Assembly: GCA_030765405.1 (NCBI GenBank)
Contig: JAVCCP010000045.1
Span: 19,319-83,318, forward strand
From: Candidatus Ancaeobacter aquaticus
Lineage (GTDB): Bacteria; Auribacterota; Ancaeobacteria; Ancaeobacterales; Ancaeobacteraceae
Direction of reading: 5' to 3'
DNA length: 64,000 bases
Part shown: positions 18,393 through 30,100 of the stretch, one piece after another
Layout of the letters: each line of letters begins with the position of its first letter
Numbering within the stretch: the stretch's first letter is position 1
Notes under the pieces: generated by a model
The model's input: only the letters and a program-made list of their open reading frames with translations
Told to the model about the DNA's origin: nothing
The model's database searches: none
Program-made: the position numbers and the translations under genes

Positions 18393-20756
18393 TTAAATAT
18401 TGGGCTCGACATTGGGGAGTTCTTCAGTTCCTTGGTTGCCCAGATTTCTTACTGTCCCTTCCGTATCCTTTCGTTTCTTGAGCATCAGGGCTCTCTTCCT
18501 GGTACTTTGCTCTATGCCCCTCCTGACTCTTCTGGCTTTCTTGTTTTTTGCGGCCGTATCCTGAGCCGATCTCTGCCGACCGACCTTTAGTTTAATTGCA
18601 GATGAACCTTTCTCGATCGCTTTCTCTCTGGCTCTTAACTTTTTACCGGTAGAAGCCTCGCTCCTCGAAGTCTTTACTCTTTTTGCCTGCATCTCTTTAC
18701 TTATGATTACGGCATGGCACACATCATCGGTCTTCTCTTTAGTCATCACCTTGGCTACGGCATCGGGCATCTTCGTGCCGGATGATACCGCTTTTTTTAT
18801 TTCTTCCATGGCCTTACCGCCTGTATTAGTACCGGCTGTATCACCGATACTTTTACCGTCTTTTACGATGTTAAGGCTCTGTTTGGGCGCACCATCCTTA
18901 ACCTCTGTTACCACCTCTGCCCAGTTTATTTCTTTGCCGTCTTTGTCGCACTCTATATTTGCCTTCGTAACACTCTTTATTAATTGTTCGTCTTTTAAAT
19001 GTTTCTCGTTGTACACGGTTTTATTTCCGTCTTCGTTATACTTTATATCGCCGGTTAGAACTGCTATCCCGTCAACAACCTTGGTTGTGGACTTAGCTTT
19101 GCCTATCCACGATTTATCCACATTGTCCTTTTCTGAATAGGTTTCTGTTACCTTTTCTTTATCTGCTTTCCGCTTTTCTGCCTCTTCTGCGGTCGCCTTC
19201 AATTGATCGCTTGATGCCTCTTTTGTTCCGGCGGCGTTTGTATCAGCGGAAGATGCCTCCAACTGCACGCCTCTATCGGCCTCGCCATTTGAAGCCTCCT
19301 TATTCACTCTTTCATAGGATTTTTTGGCTACCGGCGCGACTGACGACGTAACTGTTGGAGCATCTGACTGTTCGACTACTGGTGAATTTGTCGTAATGAC
19401 TGCCGTTGTGTCATCTGTTGGAGCGGGTGCAATGGTATTCGCTAAAGTATCTGCCGGCGGTATCCATGTCATTTTCGATTTATAACCTTTAGGGGTAAGC
19501 TCCGTGATAAGTTTCCATGTGCCTGACGGAGCAGTAACTGATTGAGAAACTGATGCTGTAACTTCTGTTGGATATGACGCTGTATCTGCCGGTGGTCCCT
19601 CATACGGTTGTCCCTCAAAAACCGCAACGACTTCCGGAAGAATATTGTCGGCTTCCCTTTTCCTAATGTCAGCAATCTCTACGTCTAAGGCTATTATTTT
19701 ATCTTTCGCATTTGTTAACGTTTTATTCAAAGCAATGATTTCATTTTTTTGCTCTTCTATAAATTCGCTAATGGAAGCCATTCTAGCGCGCGCAATTGCC
19801 ACCCGCCCCGCGAGGTTGTCTAAAAAAAAATCTTTGTAATCGGTCATTTTCTTATAGTTTTTAGTTTCTTTTATTGCGTTGGAATATGCAGCACTATAAA
19901 CGCCTTCATCTTTCTGTGCATTGTGCAATACCTTACCGGCTTCTTTAATTAAGGGCTGATATATTTTCCACGCTGGTAAGATTTGCTCATTATTTTTATT
20001 TTCTACCAACTTTTCTAGTAGTTTTATACTTTCCCCTAAGAAGGGCTTATATACTTGTATCAGTATCCGCATTTCCGAAACTGTTATATTACCACTACTA
20101 TGTGCCACGTTTGTGTAATGCTTGTATCCTCTTATGAGCTCATCGTACCTGTTTTTCGCTCTCCATGCCCGGTCTTTTGCGAGTGGCAATTCATCCGCAT
20201 AGTAACTTTCCATTTCCTCAGCCTGTTCTAACTTCTTGATATTATGATCATGGATACGCCTCATCTCGCCTACCCCTCCGCCGTACGGATCTATTAGTTT
20301 TCCAGTCTTTTCATCTCGTGGTCCCTCGGCAGCGATAATAAAGCGCTCCAGTCTGCCCCTAGCATCTTGGTAATTCAAAACCAGCTCCTCAAACCCAAAA
20401 CTCCCCACTTTTGCATCTTCATCTTTATATTGATACATCTTCTTATTCCCTTTTGCATCCAGCGCCCCCTCAATCGCCAACTTAGGAATCTTCCAGCTTT
20501 CATCCTCCTCAATCGTCAACTTAGGAATCATCCATTCCTCCCAATCGTTGAATTGCACGCCATTGCGCCTCACCAAAATAATTTTCTTTTCTACCTCTTC
20601 ACATTCCTTAAGATATTTCTGCCTTTCCTGCAATTTTGCTCTGAGGGCAGAACTCTCCCCATGAATAGAAGATGCCACGGCAATATATGCACAGAAATGA
20701 ACAAACATAAGAAATAATAACAATATCAGTATGCGCAATCCATATTTTGTTTTCAT
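18393..20756 (-). CDS. Exported coiled-coil protein of unknown function
   Basis: 787 residues and not recognised. It has a clear Sec signal peptide (residues 1-28: KTKYGLR, a long Leu/Ile/Phe core, AVA cleavage). Residues 30-390 are charged and helical, with heptad-like stretches suggesting coiled coil, and contain a short internal duplication (IPKLTIEE / IPKLAIEG). About 395-480 is a Thr/Ser/Pro/Ala-rich linker, about 480-690 is polar, and about 690-770 is strongly basic (KKARRVRRG, RKRALMLKKRK). It is the only long gene on the minus strand between 1 and 50 kb and lies between two copies of a palindrome. The minus-strand sequence upstream has TATAAT about 40 bases before the start but only a weak -35. 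A periplasmic or surface structural role is a guess. Confidence 0.75.
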   Translation of the reverse strand: MKTKYGLRILILLLFLMFVHFCAYIAVASSIHGESSALRAKLQERQKYLKECEEVEKKIILVRRNGVQFNDWEEWMIPKLTIEEDESWKIPKLAIEGALDAKGNKKMYQYKDEDAKVGSFGFEELVLNYQDARGRLERFIIAAEGPRDEKTGKLIDPYGGGVGEMRRIHDHNIKKLEQAEEMESYYADELPLAKDRAWRAKNRYDELIRGYKHYTNVAHSSGNITVSEMRILIQVYKPFLGESIKLLEKLVENKNNEQILPAWKIYQPLIKEAGKVLHNAQKDEGVYSAAYSNAIKETKNYKKMTDYKDFFLDNLAGRVAIARARMASISEFIEEQKNEIIALNKTLTNAKDKIIALDVEIADIRKREADNILPEVVAVFEGQPYEGPPADTASYPTEVTASVSQSVTAPSGTWKLITELTPKGYKSKMTWIPPADTLANTIAPAPTDDTTAVITTNSPVVEQSDAPTVTSSVAPVAKKSYERVNKEASNGEADRGVQLEASSADTNAAGTKEASSDQLKATAEEAEKRKADKEKVTETYSEKDNVDKSWIGKAKSTTKVVDGIAVLTGDIKYNEDGNKTVYNEKHLKDEQLIKSVTKANIECDKDGKEINWAEVVTEVKDGAPKQSLNIVKDGKSIGDTAGTNTGGKAMEEIKKAVSSGTKMPDAVAKVMTKEKTDDVCHAVIISKEMQAKRVKTSRSEASTGKKLRAREKAIEKGSSAIKLKVGRQRSAQDTAAKNKKARRVRRGIEQSTRKRALMLKKRKDTEGTVRNLGNQGTEELPNVEPNI

Positions 20757-20929
20757 AAATTCTCCATTTTCCTCTTGTCTTGAACTTTAATTATACATCA
20801 TACTCTTTATAACATCCACTTTTATAACAGCATATATCGTGCCAACTTTACATCCTTGAAAACTACATAAAAATGAGCATATTATGCTTCATTATGGCAT
20901 ATTTGTGGCATTTTGAAACACTTTAACTC

Positions 20930-20956
20930 TATAAATGGTAGCAGCTACCATTTATA
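20930..20956. repeat. Palindrome right of the inverted gene
   Basis: Arms TATAAATGGTAGC (20930-20942) and GCTACCATTTATA (20944-20956) are perfect complements around one A. The sequence matches the palindrome at 18169-18210. The rest of 20757-21143 holds the start regions of the two divergent genes and a G-run at 21050-21057. Confidence 0.85.
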
Positions 20957-21058
20957 TTGTACTACCTTTTTGTCTCTGAATCTCGAACTCTTATCCCTGC
21001 AAAGAAATACGCAAAAAATCCCCTTGATTCTTCAAAGCTGAAAAAAGTGGGGGGGGGC

Positions 21059-21087
21059 TTGACAAGTGCGAATCTTTCATGTATAAT
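21059..21087 (+). promoter_or_regulatory. Consensus sigma-70 promoter of giant gene 3
   Basis: TTGACA (21059-21064), a 17-bp spacer and TATAAT (21082-21087), both hexamers perfect, lie 56 bases before the ATG at 21144. The -10 box overlaps an in-frame TTG at 21087, which therefore cannot be the start codon. Confidence 0.85.
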
Positions 21088-21143
21088 TGTGTTCAACTAA
21101 ATGGTTTATAGATAATTTTAACTTTTTTATGAGCAGGGGATTT

Positions 21144-24100
21144 ATGAACAGGTATCCTGCAAGGCATAATATTATAACTAAGACAATATCACTTGTGGTA
21201 TGTGTTTCTTTCATATTTACAAATATTGTTTTAGCCGCTCCTCAAAATTCTAGCAGTAAATCTTGTCTCGCTCCGCAATCAGAAGGTCAACAGAACGGAT
21301 TCAATGATATTCTTGCGCAAGTTAAAGCTAAATGGAAAAAGAAAGTAAAAGCCAAGAAGATTCCGCAAGATCCTCTAGCTGTCCCCAATCCTGATTCAAT
21401 CAGTGAAATGATGCCCGATCCGATAAAATTTATCATGGTTTATCTCGAACAGGATGCAATCCGCAGGGCACTTGAAATTCTTTCAAATGCGAAGAAGATG
21501 GTTCAGCCTGACCCTGCGGAGAATGTCGAACTCTACAAAGATTTATGTGCTTTAGAAGATGATATCCTGAAAACACTGCTTGTTAAAAACATGGCGCCGG
21601 AGTTTTTTAAAGAATTCCAACGGTTTGCAAAAAAATCCGTTAGCGAGATGTCCTTCAAGGAAATGAGAGAGCGTGTCACAGCCTTTAACGGTATCATCAT
21701 GAATCAGTACAACAGGATACATACAAAGGCGGTTAATGAAGACCCGCGCGGGATATTTTCGCTCAATTATATTCATGATCTCTTCTACGATCCTCTGATG
21801 GATGACGATGATATCCAAAGGGATATTTTTGAAAAATATGGTGTTGTTGTAGGCGGTGATGCGGTCATCATACTGCGTGATACCAATGGTGATGTGTATA
21901 TATTTGAGATTGATGCGACCGGCCATGGCGCGGAAGCGGCGCGACTCCTTGATCCTGTTATCCCGTATATCTACAGCTCATGGGAAGAGAGAGTCGAGGG
22001 CGCTGAGTTTATTAATGACGAGCTGTTTATCAATTTTAAGAAAATGTATGATGAGTTTGAAACTCTAAGAGATAATTGTGTTTTTTTAACTATGAACGCA
22101 GTGCATATCCGTGCGGAAGACGGTAAAGTGTCCCAATATAATTTTGGAGCTGATCCGGCGCTTCTTATATCTACCAAAGGTGACGTGAATAAATTTACCT
22201 CAGAGGGGATGCCTTTAGGAGTCTCTTTCGATAAGAATGTTGTTCAGAGATTAAACATGTCGATGCGTCCCGGAGAAAGAATGCTTGTGTATAGCGACGG
22301 CATCACAGAGGCGCAGACTTCAGAAATCGGTGTATATGGGGACAGTCGTTTTAAGGAGTTTATTACCGGGCACATTTCTCTCTTGCAGGGACTGCCGATA
22401 GAAAAAGCGGTTGATGAGATATTGAAAAAGATAATATCGGTAACGACATTATCCAAAGAGGAAGAGAAAACTTACAGAAAGTACATAAAGGAACGATATG
22501 AGGACTTACAGTTTTATGATAAAAGATTGCAGAACCTGATAGCCAACCAGCCAAAAGGCACTTCCAGTGATTTTAATAAGTCGATCATGAGCGATATGAT
22601 CGAGTGGACGGAAGTCGAGGGAGAGGCGAAGGAGTGGGATGATTATATAGTCAATAATTTCGATCAGCTGCTTGATGGGCTTTATGAATTTGGTGCCATG
22701 ATTGATAAAAAAAGAGACTTAGTGGGTAAAGACGCATTTGATAGTCTTCTCAACGATGATGAAATTTTTAATGGGTTTTTAGATGAATGCCGAAAAGAGC
22801 ACAAAGAGCTGTATGAAAAATATGATTTTGATCAGTTTAAGAATTATCCGAGCATTGTCATAGCTATTTCAGACGAAAAAACAGCTGATCCGAAAGTTTT
22901 ATATGAACTCATTCTTAGAAATTTTAAAAGAGTAAAGAACATCAAGAAATTGTGCAATAACAGTTATGCGGGTAATTCCGGTGAGTTGTTTATCCTTATA
23001 AAAAAACATGCAGATATGAGTTTAGCTGAACTTATAAAATTGCTTAAGGATACTCATCACGAATTTAGTAATAAGCCCGTGAGTGCAACCCAGACCGTTA
23101 ACGATGATATAAGCTTGATCAGTATTCAATATCTGAAAAAACCAAAAAAACATAAGGTGGCAAAGCAGGATGTAATTATCGGCACTGTTGATATTAGTTT
23201 TACTGATAAGATGAGCCCTCCGGTTATTACGGGCACCGTGCATGTTAATATTATTGAAAACGCAATAAACCCCTGTATAAAGCAAAACGCTGTAATGAGA
23301 ACAAATTTGTTGCATATTGGCGATGCAAAAATAGAAATATTTGACGGAAAAAGACTTTCGTACGTAAAGGACGGGAAGATATTTATAAATAATACCCTTT
23401 TTATGTCGAAGGAACAGATCGATCAGCTCAACGAATTACGAGAAAAAAGCGATACAGCAAAAATCGATAAACAAGAGGTTCGTGAGTTGACTTCACTTGA
23501 AAAGCGATATGATAGAATGACCTGTATGCTGCATTTTGTACTCATTTCAAATGTGTATATGATTGCGCATCCGGATATGAAACTGCGTGATGTCTATAAT
23601 CTAGCGGTAAAATACTACCAGACGCTTTCACGCACAGAGCAAAATGCCATTGTTAACGGGCTCATGCCTTACAAAAAATATGACGTAAATGCTGAGGGAT
23701 ATCAAAACCTGTTTCGCATTGTGCAAAAGCGCGGAGTAAATACAGAAACAAAAAGAGAGCGATTTAAAATAGCGTCATATGTTGCAATTAAACAAAATCT
23801 TGAACGTATGCAAATCTTAAACAGAGACGCGGCGAAAGGAAACGCTGTCTGGTCGGAGATAAATCAAGCGCTTTCAAAGATAAGCGGAATCAAGCTGATT
23901 GATTATGATTTGGAGTCAGACGGACAAAAAATCGTAGCAATGTTATGGAATCTTATTACTGATAGCGACATATCGGTTGATGAAGAAATAAAAAAAGATA
24001 TCAGTACATCACTCAAAAGAATAATGTCTGATCTTGTGACTCGAAAGCAGGAGATCAGAAAACTATATATTCAAAAATATGAGCTTTTGAAAGATCTTGA

Positions 24101-27100
24101 AGAAGTATCACCAGAAAGTATATCGTATTTTAGGGATTTCTTTTTCCCGGGATTGATTAATGGAGACATGAAGGTAAAAGGTCTCGTGTTTAAAAAAGAT
24201 ATATCACAAATATGCATCAAAAAAGGCAAGCATGAGTTTGGAACAGTTCCTTTGAAGAACATGAGGGTGTACAAGAAAGGCACAAAAGAATATATACTGA
24301 TAAATATTGAAAAACAGGACCCGATCATACTTGAGGTGGATGTTGTGTTAAGAAAACTGAAAATTGTAAAATATAAAGGTGATACTGCACTCGTATTGCT
24401 TTTTCCGGAAAAAGCAATAGACATCAAACGAGCGAGATTAACGACATCTGGTATTAAGCTATCAAGATTGCGTCCAAATGATCCGGTATATTTTGTTGCT
24501 GATGGAGTTTTAAACAAAGATGGAAAATTAGTAATTGATAAAATATATCCTGGAAAAGATATTCCCCGTGTAGTACCTGATCTTGCGGATAAGAATAGAG
24601 TAGCGAAGATTAATGAGGTAATGTCACGGGCATTGGAACACTATCCATTAGGTGAAGACATAAATATCAAATTTGTGTGTGGTAATGATAGGGCGGCGTG
24701 TTCAGTAATTCGTCAGGGTGGTAACAATGTAATTGTTATTGATATTGAGGATATCCGTTTACCTAATCTACTTTATATGGATATTGAAGAAGAATTGCTT
24801 CACATGAAACTTGCAAAAATGCCGTATAATTATCAACCGCCTTTGGCAATTGAAGAAATTATGGCGGCACTCTTGAAAGTATATAGATTTAAATCCTTAT
24901 CACCTGCATCACAGAAGAAGATTCTGGATGTGTCAAAAGATGAAAAGAATGATCTAGATGACCAGGAATTTTACAAAATACTCTCTTTGCCTCTTACAAC
25001 AAGCCTGGATACGGTATTGGACGAAATAATTAAATATGTACGCCGTCCCGGTGTGTTTTCTCCAGAAATATCAGAATACCTTGAGGTACGATCAATAGAT
25101 GATATTAAGGACGAACTTTACGGGAGAATACCCACAAAAGATGGCCGTCGTACGGACTGGTTTGCCCTTGTGTATGAAGAGTATCCACAGGAAGTTCTTA
25201 ATCCTGCTGTTGTACCAGCCGTAGTACTTCCTGTTGATGAGGTGATAGGGAAGATCTATAAAACTGATCATGAGAAAATGCTCAAACATATTTATGGTAA
25301 ACCCCAGTCATTGTTAGGGATAGAGAATCCATATGAAAGATACATGGACATACAAAAACGATACAAAGATATACTGTTTCACATGGATCACGCTATTCGT
25401 GTGCGTGAAACTGTAGCTTTAATGGTTTTGGAGCAACGTTTGTCTAGCGATGCTTTGCGCAATAGATTTGAACAGATGTATAGGAATACAAGCTCGTCAA
25501 TTATTGCCTACAAGGCATTGATTGAAGAGTATGAAGGATTAAAAAGAGTATCTGAAAAGACTAAAGTTGATGTTATTGCTTCCTTGCTACGCGTTATGAA
25601 CGATATTAAAGATTGGAATAGCTCTTTAAATCAAGATCTTAAAGAACTTAAAGCTGCTCTTCGTGAAGCGGTGACAAAAGAATATATGAGCCAAGAAGCG
25701 TTGGATAAAACTTTAAAGAAAATTGAGACTGTATGGAACAATAGTTTTAAGGGTGCACGTGAAAATGACGACTATAAGGCATTGGCATATTATAAGTTTA
25801 TGTCGACAACCACAGATAATCCCATGATAAAATATGAAAGTTATAACAAAGCACGAGAATATTTTCAGAATATTGTTAAAAGTGAAAACATAATACTTCC
25901 GAATGTGCTCACACGTTTACGCCCACGATTAAGTGTATCCTTATTAAATGAAGATGGAGTATATGAAGATAAAACTATTGAGGATCTTATCAAAAGCATG
26001 TATGTGGATGGGAATGAATCACCGTTTCTTTTGAGTAAACTCAAGATGCTTCTTAACTATTATGGGCTCGATTATGTGCCGGGTATATTTCTATCTAAAA
26101 TAAATGAAAGATCACCGCCTTTTCTGTATGTTATAGGCGGTATTCACAAAAAAGGTCCTAAACGTATGTATTTTGGCGAGGTGTCAAAAGGGCCGCTTGC
26201 ATTATCCCGAGAGACACCAAAAGAGTTTAGTGAAATATATGACGGTGTTATTGAACCAGGGAAGATCATTATTAATAACATGCAAAAGATCAAGACTGAT
26301 CCGGATGCAGAGAAGTATTTTGACATTTTTTTAGAGTTTAAGCAGTTTAACGGATATACCTTAGATGATAAGGTCATTGATTTTTATCAAGGTGCACTTG
26401 TAAGAGAACGACCCGCATATATAAAACAAGTTCCATTTGTTCCTGTAGCAGTAGATGTCAGACCGCTGGTTGAAAAGTTCCGTGAGATATTCAGCAGAAT
26501 AGGTATATATGGTAAAGACGCGGATCTTGAGGAAGCATTCGCCGAGAAAGTAAAGGAATTAGTTAAAGATGCAGATTCAGTAAATCCACAAATAGATATT
26601 GATTACACAGGACTATCTGAAGATGATCTTACAACATGGTGGAGTTATATTGCTTCGAAACTTGAAGAGAATATAAAAAATCCCGGATACGATTTTGAGG
26701 ATGTCAGCATAGATGATTTTTATAGACATATAAATGTCCCGATTTATAAATATGAAGCACCTTTAGCCGCATTACCGGTCCTACAGCATGATATCAATAC
26801 AGAAGCACGGTACATTATGAATAAGGATGGGGATATAGAACTTGATAAAGAGTATTACGTTTCACTTGGGTCATTTCTCCCTGTATATAAAAATCAAGTA
26901 AAAATTATTAAACGTTATTTTAAAGATTTCTTTGATGCAGGCAATATTAAAGCTGTACGGGTTGTAAAAAGATTGCGTGAAGGAAAAGATGTTAGGATCA
27001 CTGACGGTGAGCTGATCATCCCCATAAGCATATTTTGTAACGAACAACATGTACGGAAGTGGTTAGATTTTGTTCTTGCTCGACAAGAGGGTTTAATTGG

Positions 27101-30100
27101 AAATGAAAAGATAGATGATGTATTAAGTGGAGATTATGATGTATTTGTGGAGTATAAAGTAAGGCTAAACAAAGAGGGACGCTTTGAGTTAAAAATGGAT
27201 TATAAAAATCAGGATAGAATAGGTGTGTTCTCATCGGTTTTTGATGAGAGAGCAAAAGAAATTACAGAATTCTTTAATAGGGAAGGATGGCCATTGGGAT
27301 TACAAAAAGTACGCATTGAAAGACAATTAAAACATGGCGCTCATGTTGATAAACCGCGTGGCCTCATGGTTTTTCCTCTCGATATGCTCAAAACGAGGGA
27401 GAAATTTAAAGTCATGGGGCTTCCACACGAAAGAGATCATTTTCAGATCGATGAGGAACGTGAGATAGAAGAAGTTCTGAATATAAGCCGCGATATTCTC
27501 TACAGGATAATGCCGCTAGCTGAAACCGACAAAGATTCATACCGCGTGTTTCTTGATGAGCTTGAATCAGATGAAATAAGAGCTCAAAAAGCCGGACGTG
27601 ATTATCTTCCGCGTTTAAAAAATCTTATAAAAAAGTATAGAGGCACACCTCAGGAATTTGAATATCGATATGAAAAAAGAATGATCGAACGTCAGCTAGG
27701 GAAACAAGTAGTCCCGTTTTATGCATTTTTGGAAAATGTGATAAATAAAACTGAACGTATGAAACAACAAGGTCTCAAAGAAGAAGATATACAAAAGGCG
27801 GTAATAAAAGAGGTGTATGGATATGTAGCTATGAATGAAGGTGTGTATCCATATGAAAGTCATATGTTGAAGATACGGGGATCTAAAAATGTTGTTGGTG
27901 CTGTTTTTGATGCGCTTAAAAAATATCCGCCACCGAGAACTTATGTGAAATCGGTAACAAAAGAAATAGTTCCAGTAGAGGATGTAAAGAAGATATCATG
28001 GCAGGAATATATTCCGGGTATGAGCTTCTTCAAATCGCGTATTTCTCGTTATTTAATGATAGCTGCGCTCGTTGTTGGGTTCAATATGCTTATGTCTACA
28101 CCGGCATATGCCTTTGATGGCAAGACAGTTATAGCCGGGGCTGCGGAATTTGGCGCAATTGCCGGTCATTTGGTCATTTTCTATATCATATTTACGATCA
28201 TACATGCACTTATACCGGGTGGTGGATTGGCATTGTCATTTATACTTAATTTGCTCATTATATTCGGCTATCGGCAGTACTCGAAATGGAAACAGATGAA
28301 GCTTGAAGAAGAACAGTATATTCAGACCGCTCCAGTGAAAAAAGGTGTACCAATTGTGAAACCAGAGATGCCTGCTTGGGTTGCAAAAAAGAAAAAATCA
28401 AATATCGTTGATAATGAGACATTCCAGAAATTCTTAAAAATAGCTGAAGAAAGAAAGAAGCAGCAGGTACAACCGAAAAAAGGAAGTAAAGGCGGAGAAA
28501 TAATACGCTTCCCAGTTACCAAAGAAGAAAAACCTATTGTGCTGGATAAGGAAAAAACTGTACCACCAAAGGGGTTAAAGATGTTATCTCATTCAAATAA
28601 GACACTGATAATTCTTACCAATTCGAAGGACAAAGCCATCAGTGAGGCGGCACGTGAAGAGTTAAAGGTAAGAACCCCTGAAGACGAAGATGAAAGGGAA
28701 AAGATTGAAAAGGCATTAAAGAGAGAAGTTAAACCAGAAAAGGCAGAAATGACTGTACTGGAAGAACCTTCGGTTTGGCAGCGGATATACAGATCATTGA
28801 GCGTTTTGCCCAGAATTTTTGGTTTTTACTGGCCGCTTATATTAGGAATTAAATTATTGTCAGTTTCTCCGTTAGATGCAGCTATTATTAAGCCTGAGGG
28901 CCTATATTATGATAAAACACTAACCGATTATGAAAGTGCCGCGATTATCTTAACGGTAGCGGGCATAGTGGCTATTATTACATATATGTATAAATCTATT
29001 CATAAGAAATCGCCTCCTGTTGATGTGGCTTTTATGTCAGTATCTGATGGAGCGAAAAGTACTATTTTTGACAGAAATATGAGTAAGTTCTGGAAAGAGT
29101 TTTTTAAAAAACCTGCCGGTAAAAAAATACAAGCCAAATTGATGGATAAATATTACAAGAAGCTCAATAAAATTGCAGTTTTTAATATTGTAAGTACCGA
29201 AGAAGGCTTAAAACCAGTACTCGATGATGAATTTATGGGCGGGAAAAATGAACAATCAGAGAAAATCCTCAAAGAAAAAGGCATAACCATGCAATATGTA
29301 ATAGACAATATTAGAGACATTGTCAAAATGATTGAGGTCGAACCTGCAGGAGATCAGGTAAAAAAGTTAGTGGTTATTGATGAAGATAATTACTATATCC
29401 ATGCAATCAAAAACACGCAGACGATATATCTCAGAATAGAATTATTTGACAAAAAAGCACTGCTGAAGATACATTTTATTCCGCACGAGGTTTATCATAT
29501 GGTGGTTGAAGGAGAAATTGCCACAGAAGAAATACTTGTGCATGCGCTTACCTTTTTACGTGATGTAAATAATTATAAAATGGGGAAAATGGATCCCCAG
29601 GCAAAGCAATTATTTGATCAAATGACAAGTGAACTTGCGCAATTAGAGGCTCCAAGAATGGAAAAAGGGAGGATTACGCAAAGTAGCATCATAAGTAAAC
29701 TTATATTCAATGTTGAGGAAGAGGAGAGGCTACAACAAAGGGAAATTACAAGTGAGGAGATATTTGCTCTTGCATTGCCTCTAACCTTAGAATATTGCCG
29801 GGCAAATGAAGACCTGTTTATGTTTAGAGGGATAGCGCATTATATTTCTCAGAGGAGTGATCCGAAGCTACTGAAAGAAGTTGATGATATGTGGATGGCC
29901 CAGCGTGATAATATGCTGCGTGGAAATCGGCTTTTCAGTTTTTTGCTACCTTTTGCGTTTCTTGATTTCTTTAATTATTCGTCAGATTTAATTTATATTA
30001 GGGCTCTTATTAATCTTGGTATTATTGGTTTAGTTGTAACTGATCTACGTTTGGTGTATGAGTTAAAGAATTATTTTAATAAGATTACGGGTAGAAGAGT

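Noticed and set aside
21087..21143. 19 extra N-terminal codons for giant 3 from TTG 21087
   Set aside because: The TTG overlaps the last base of a perfect -10 box, so it would not be transcribed in full; ATG 21144 opens a clean signal peptide.
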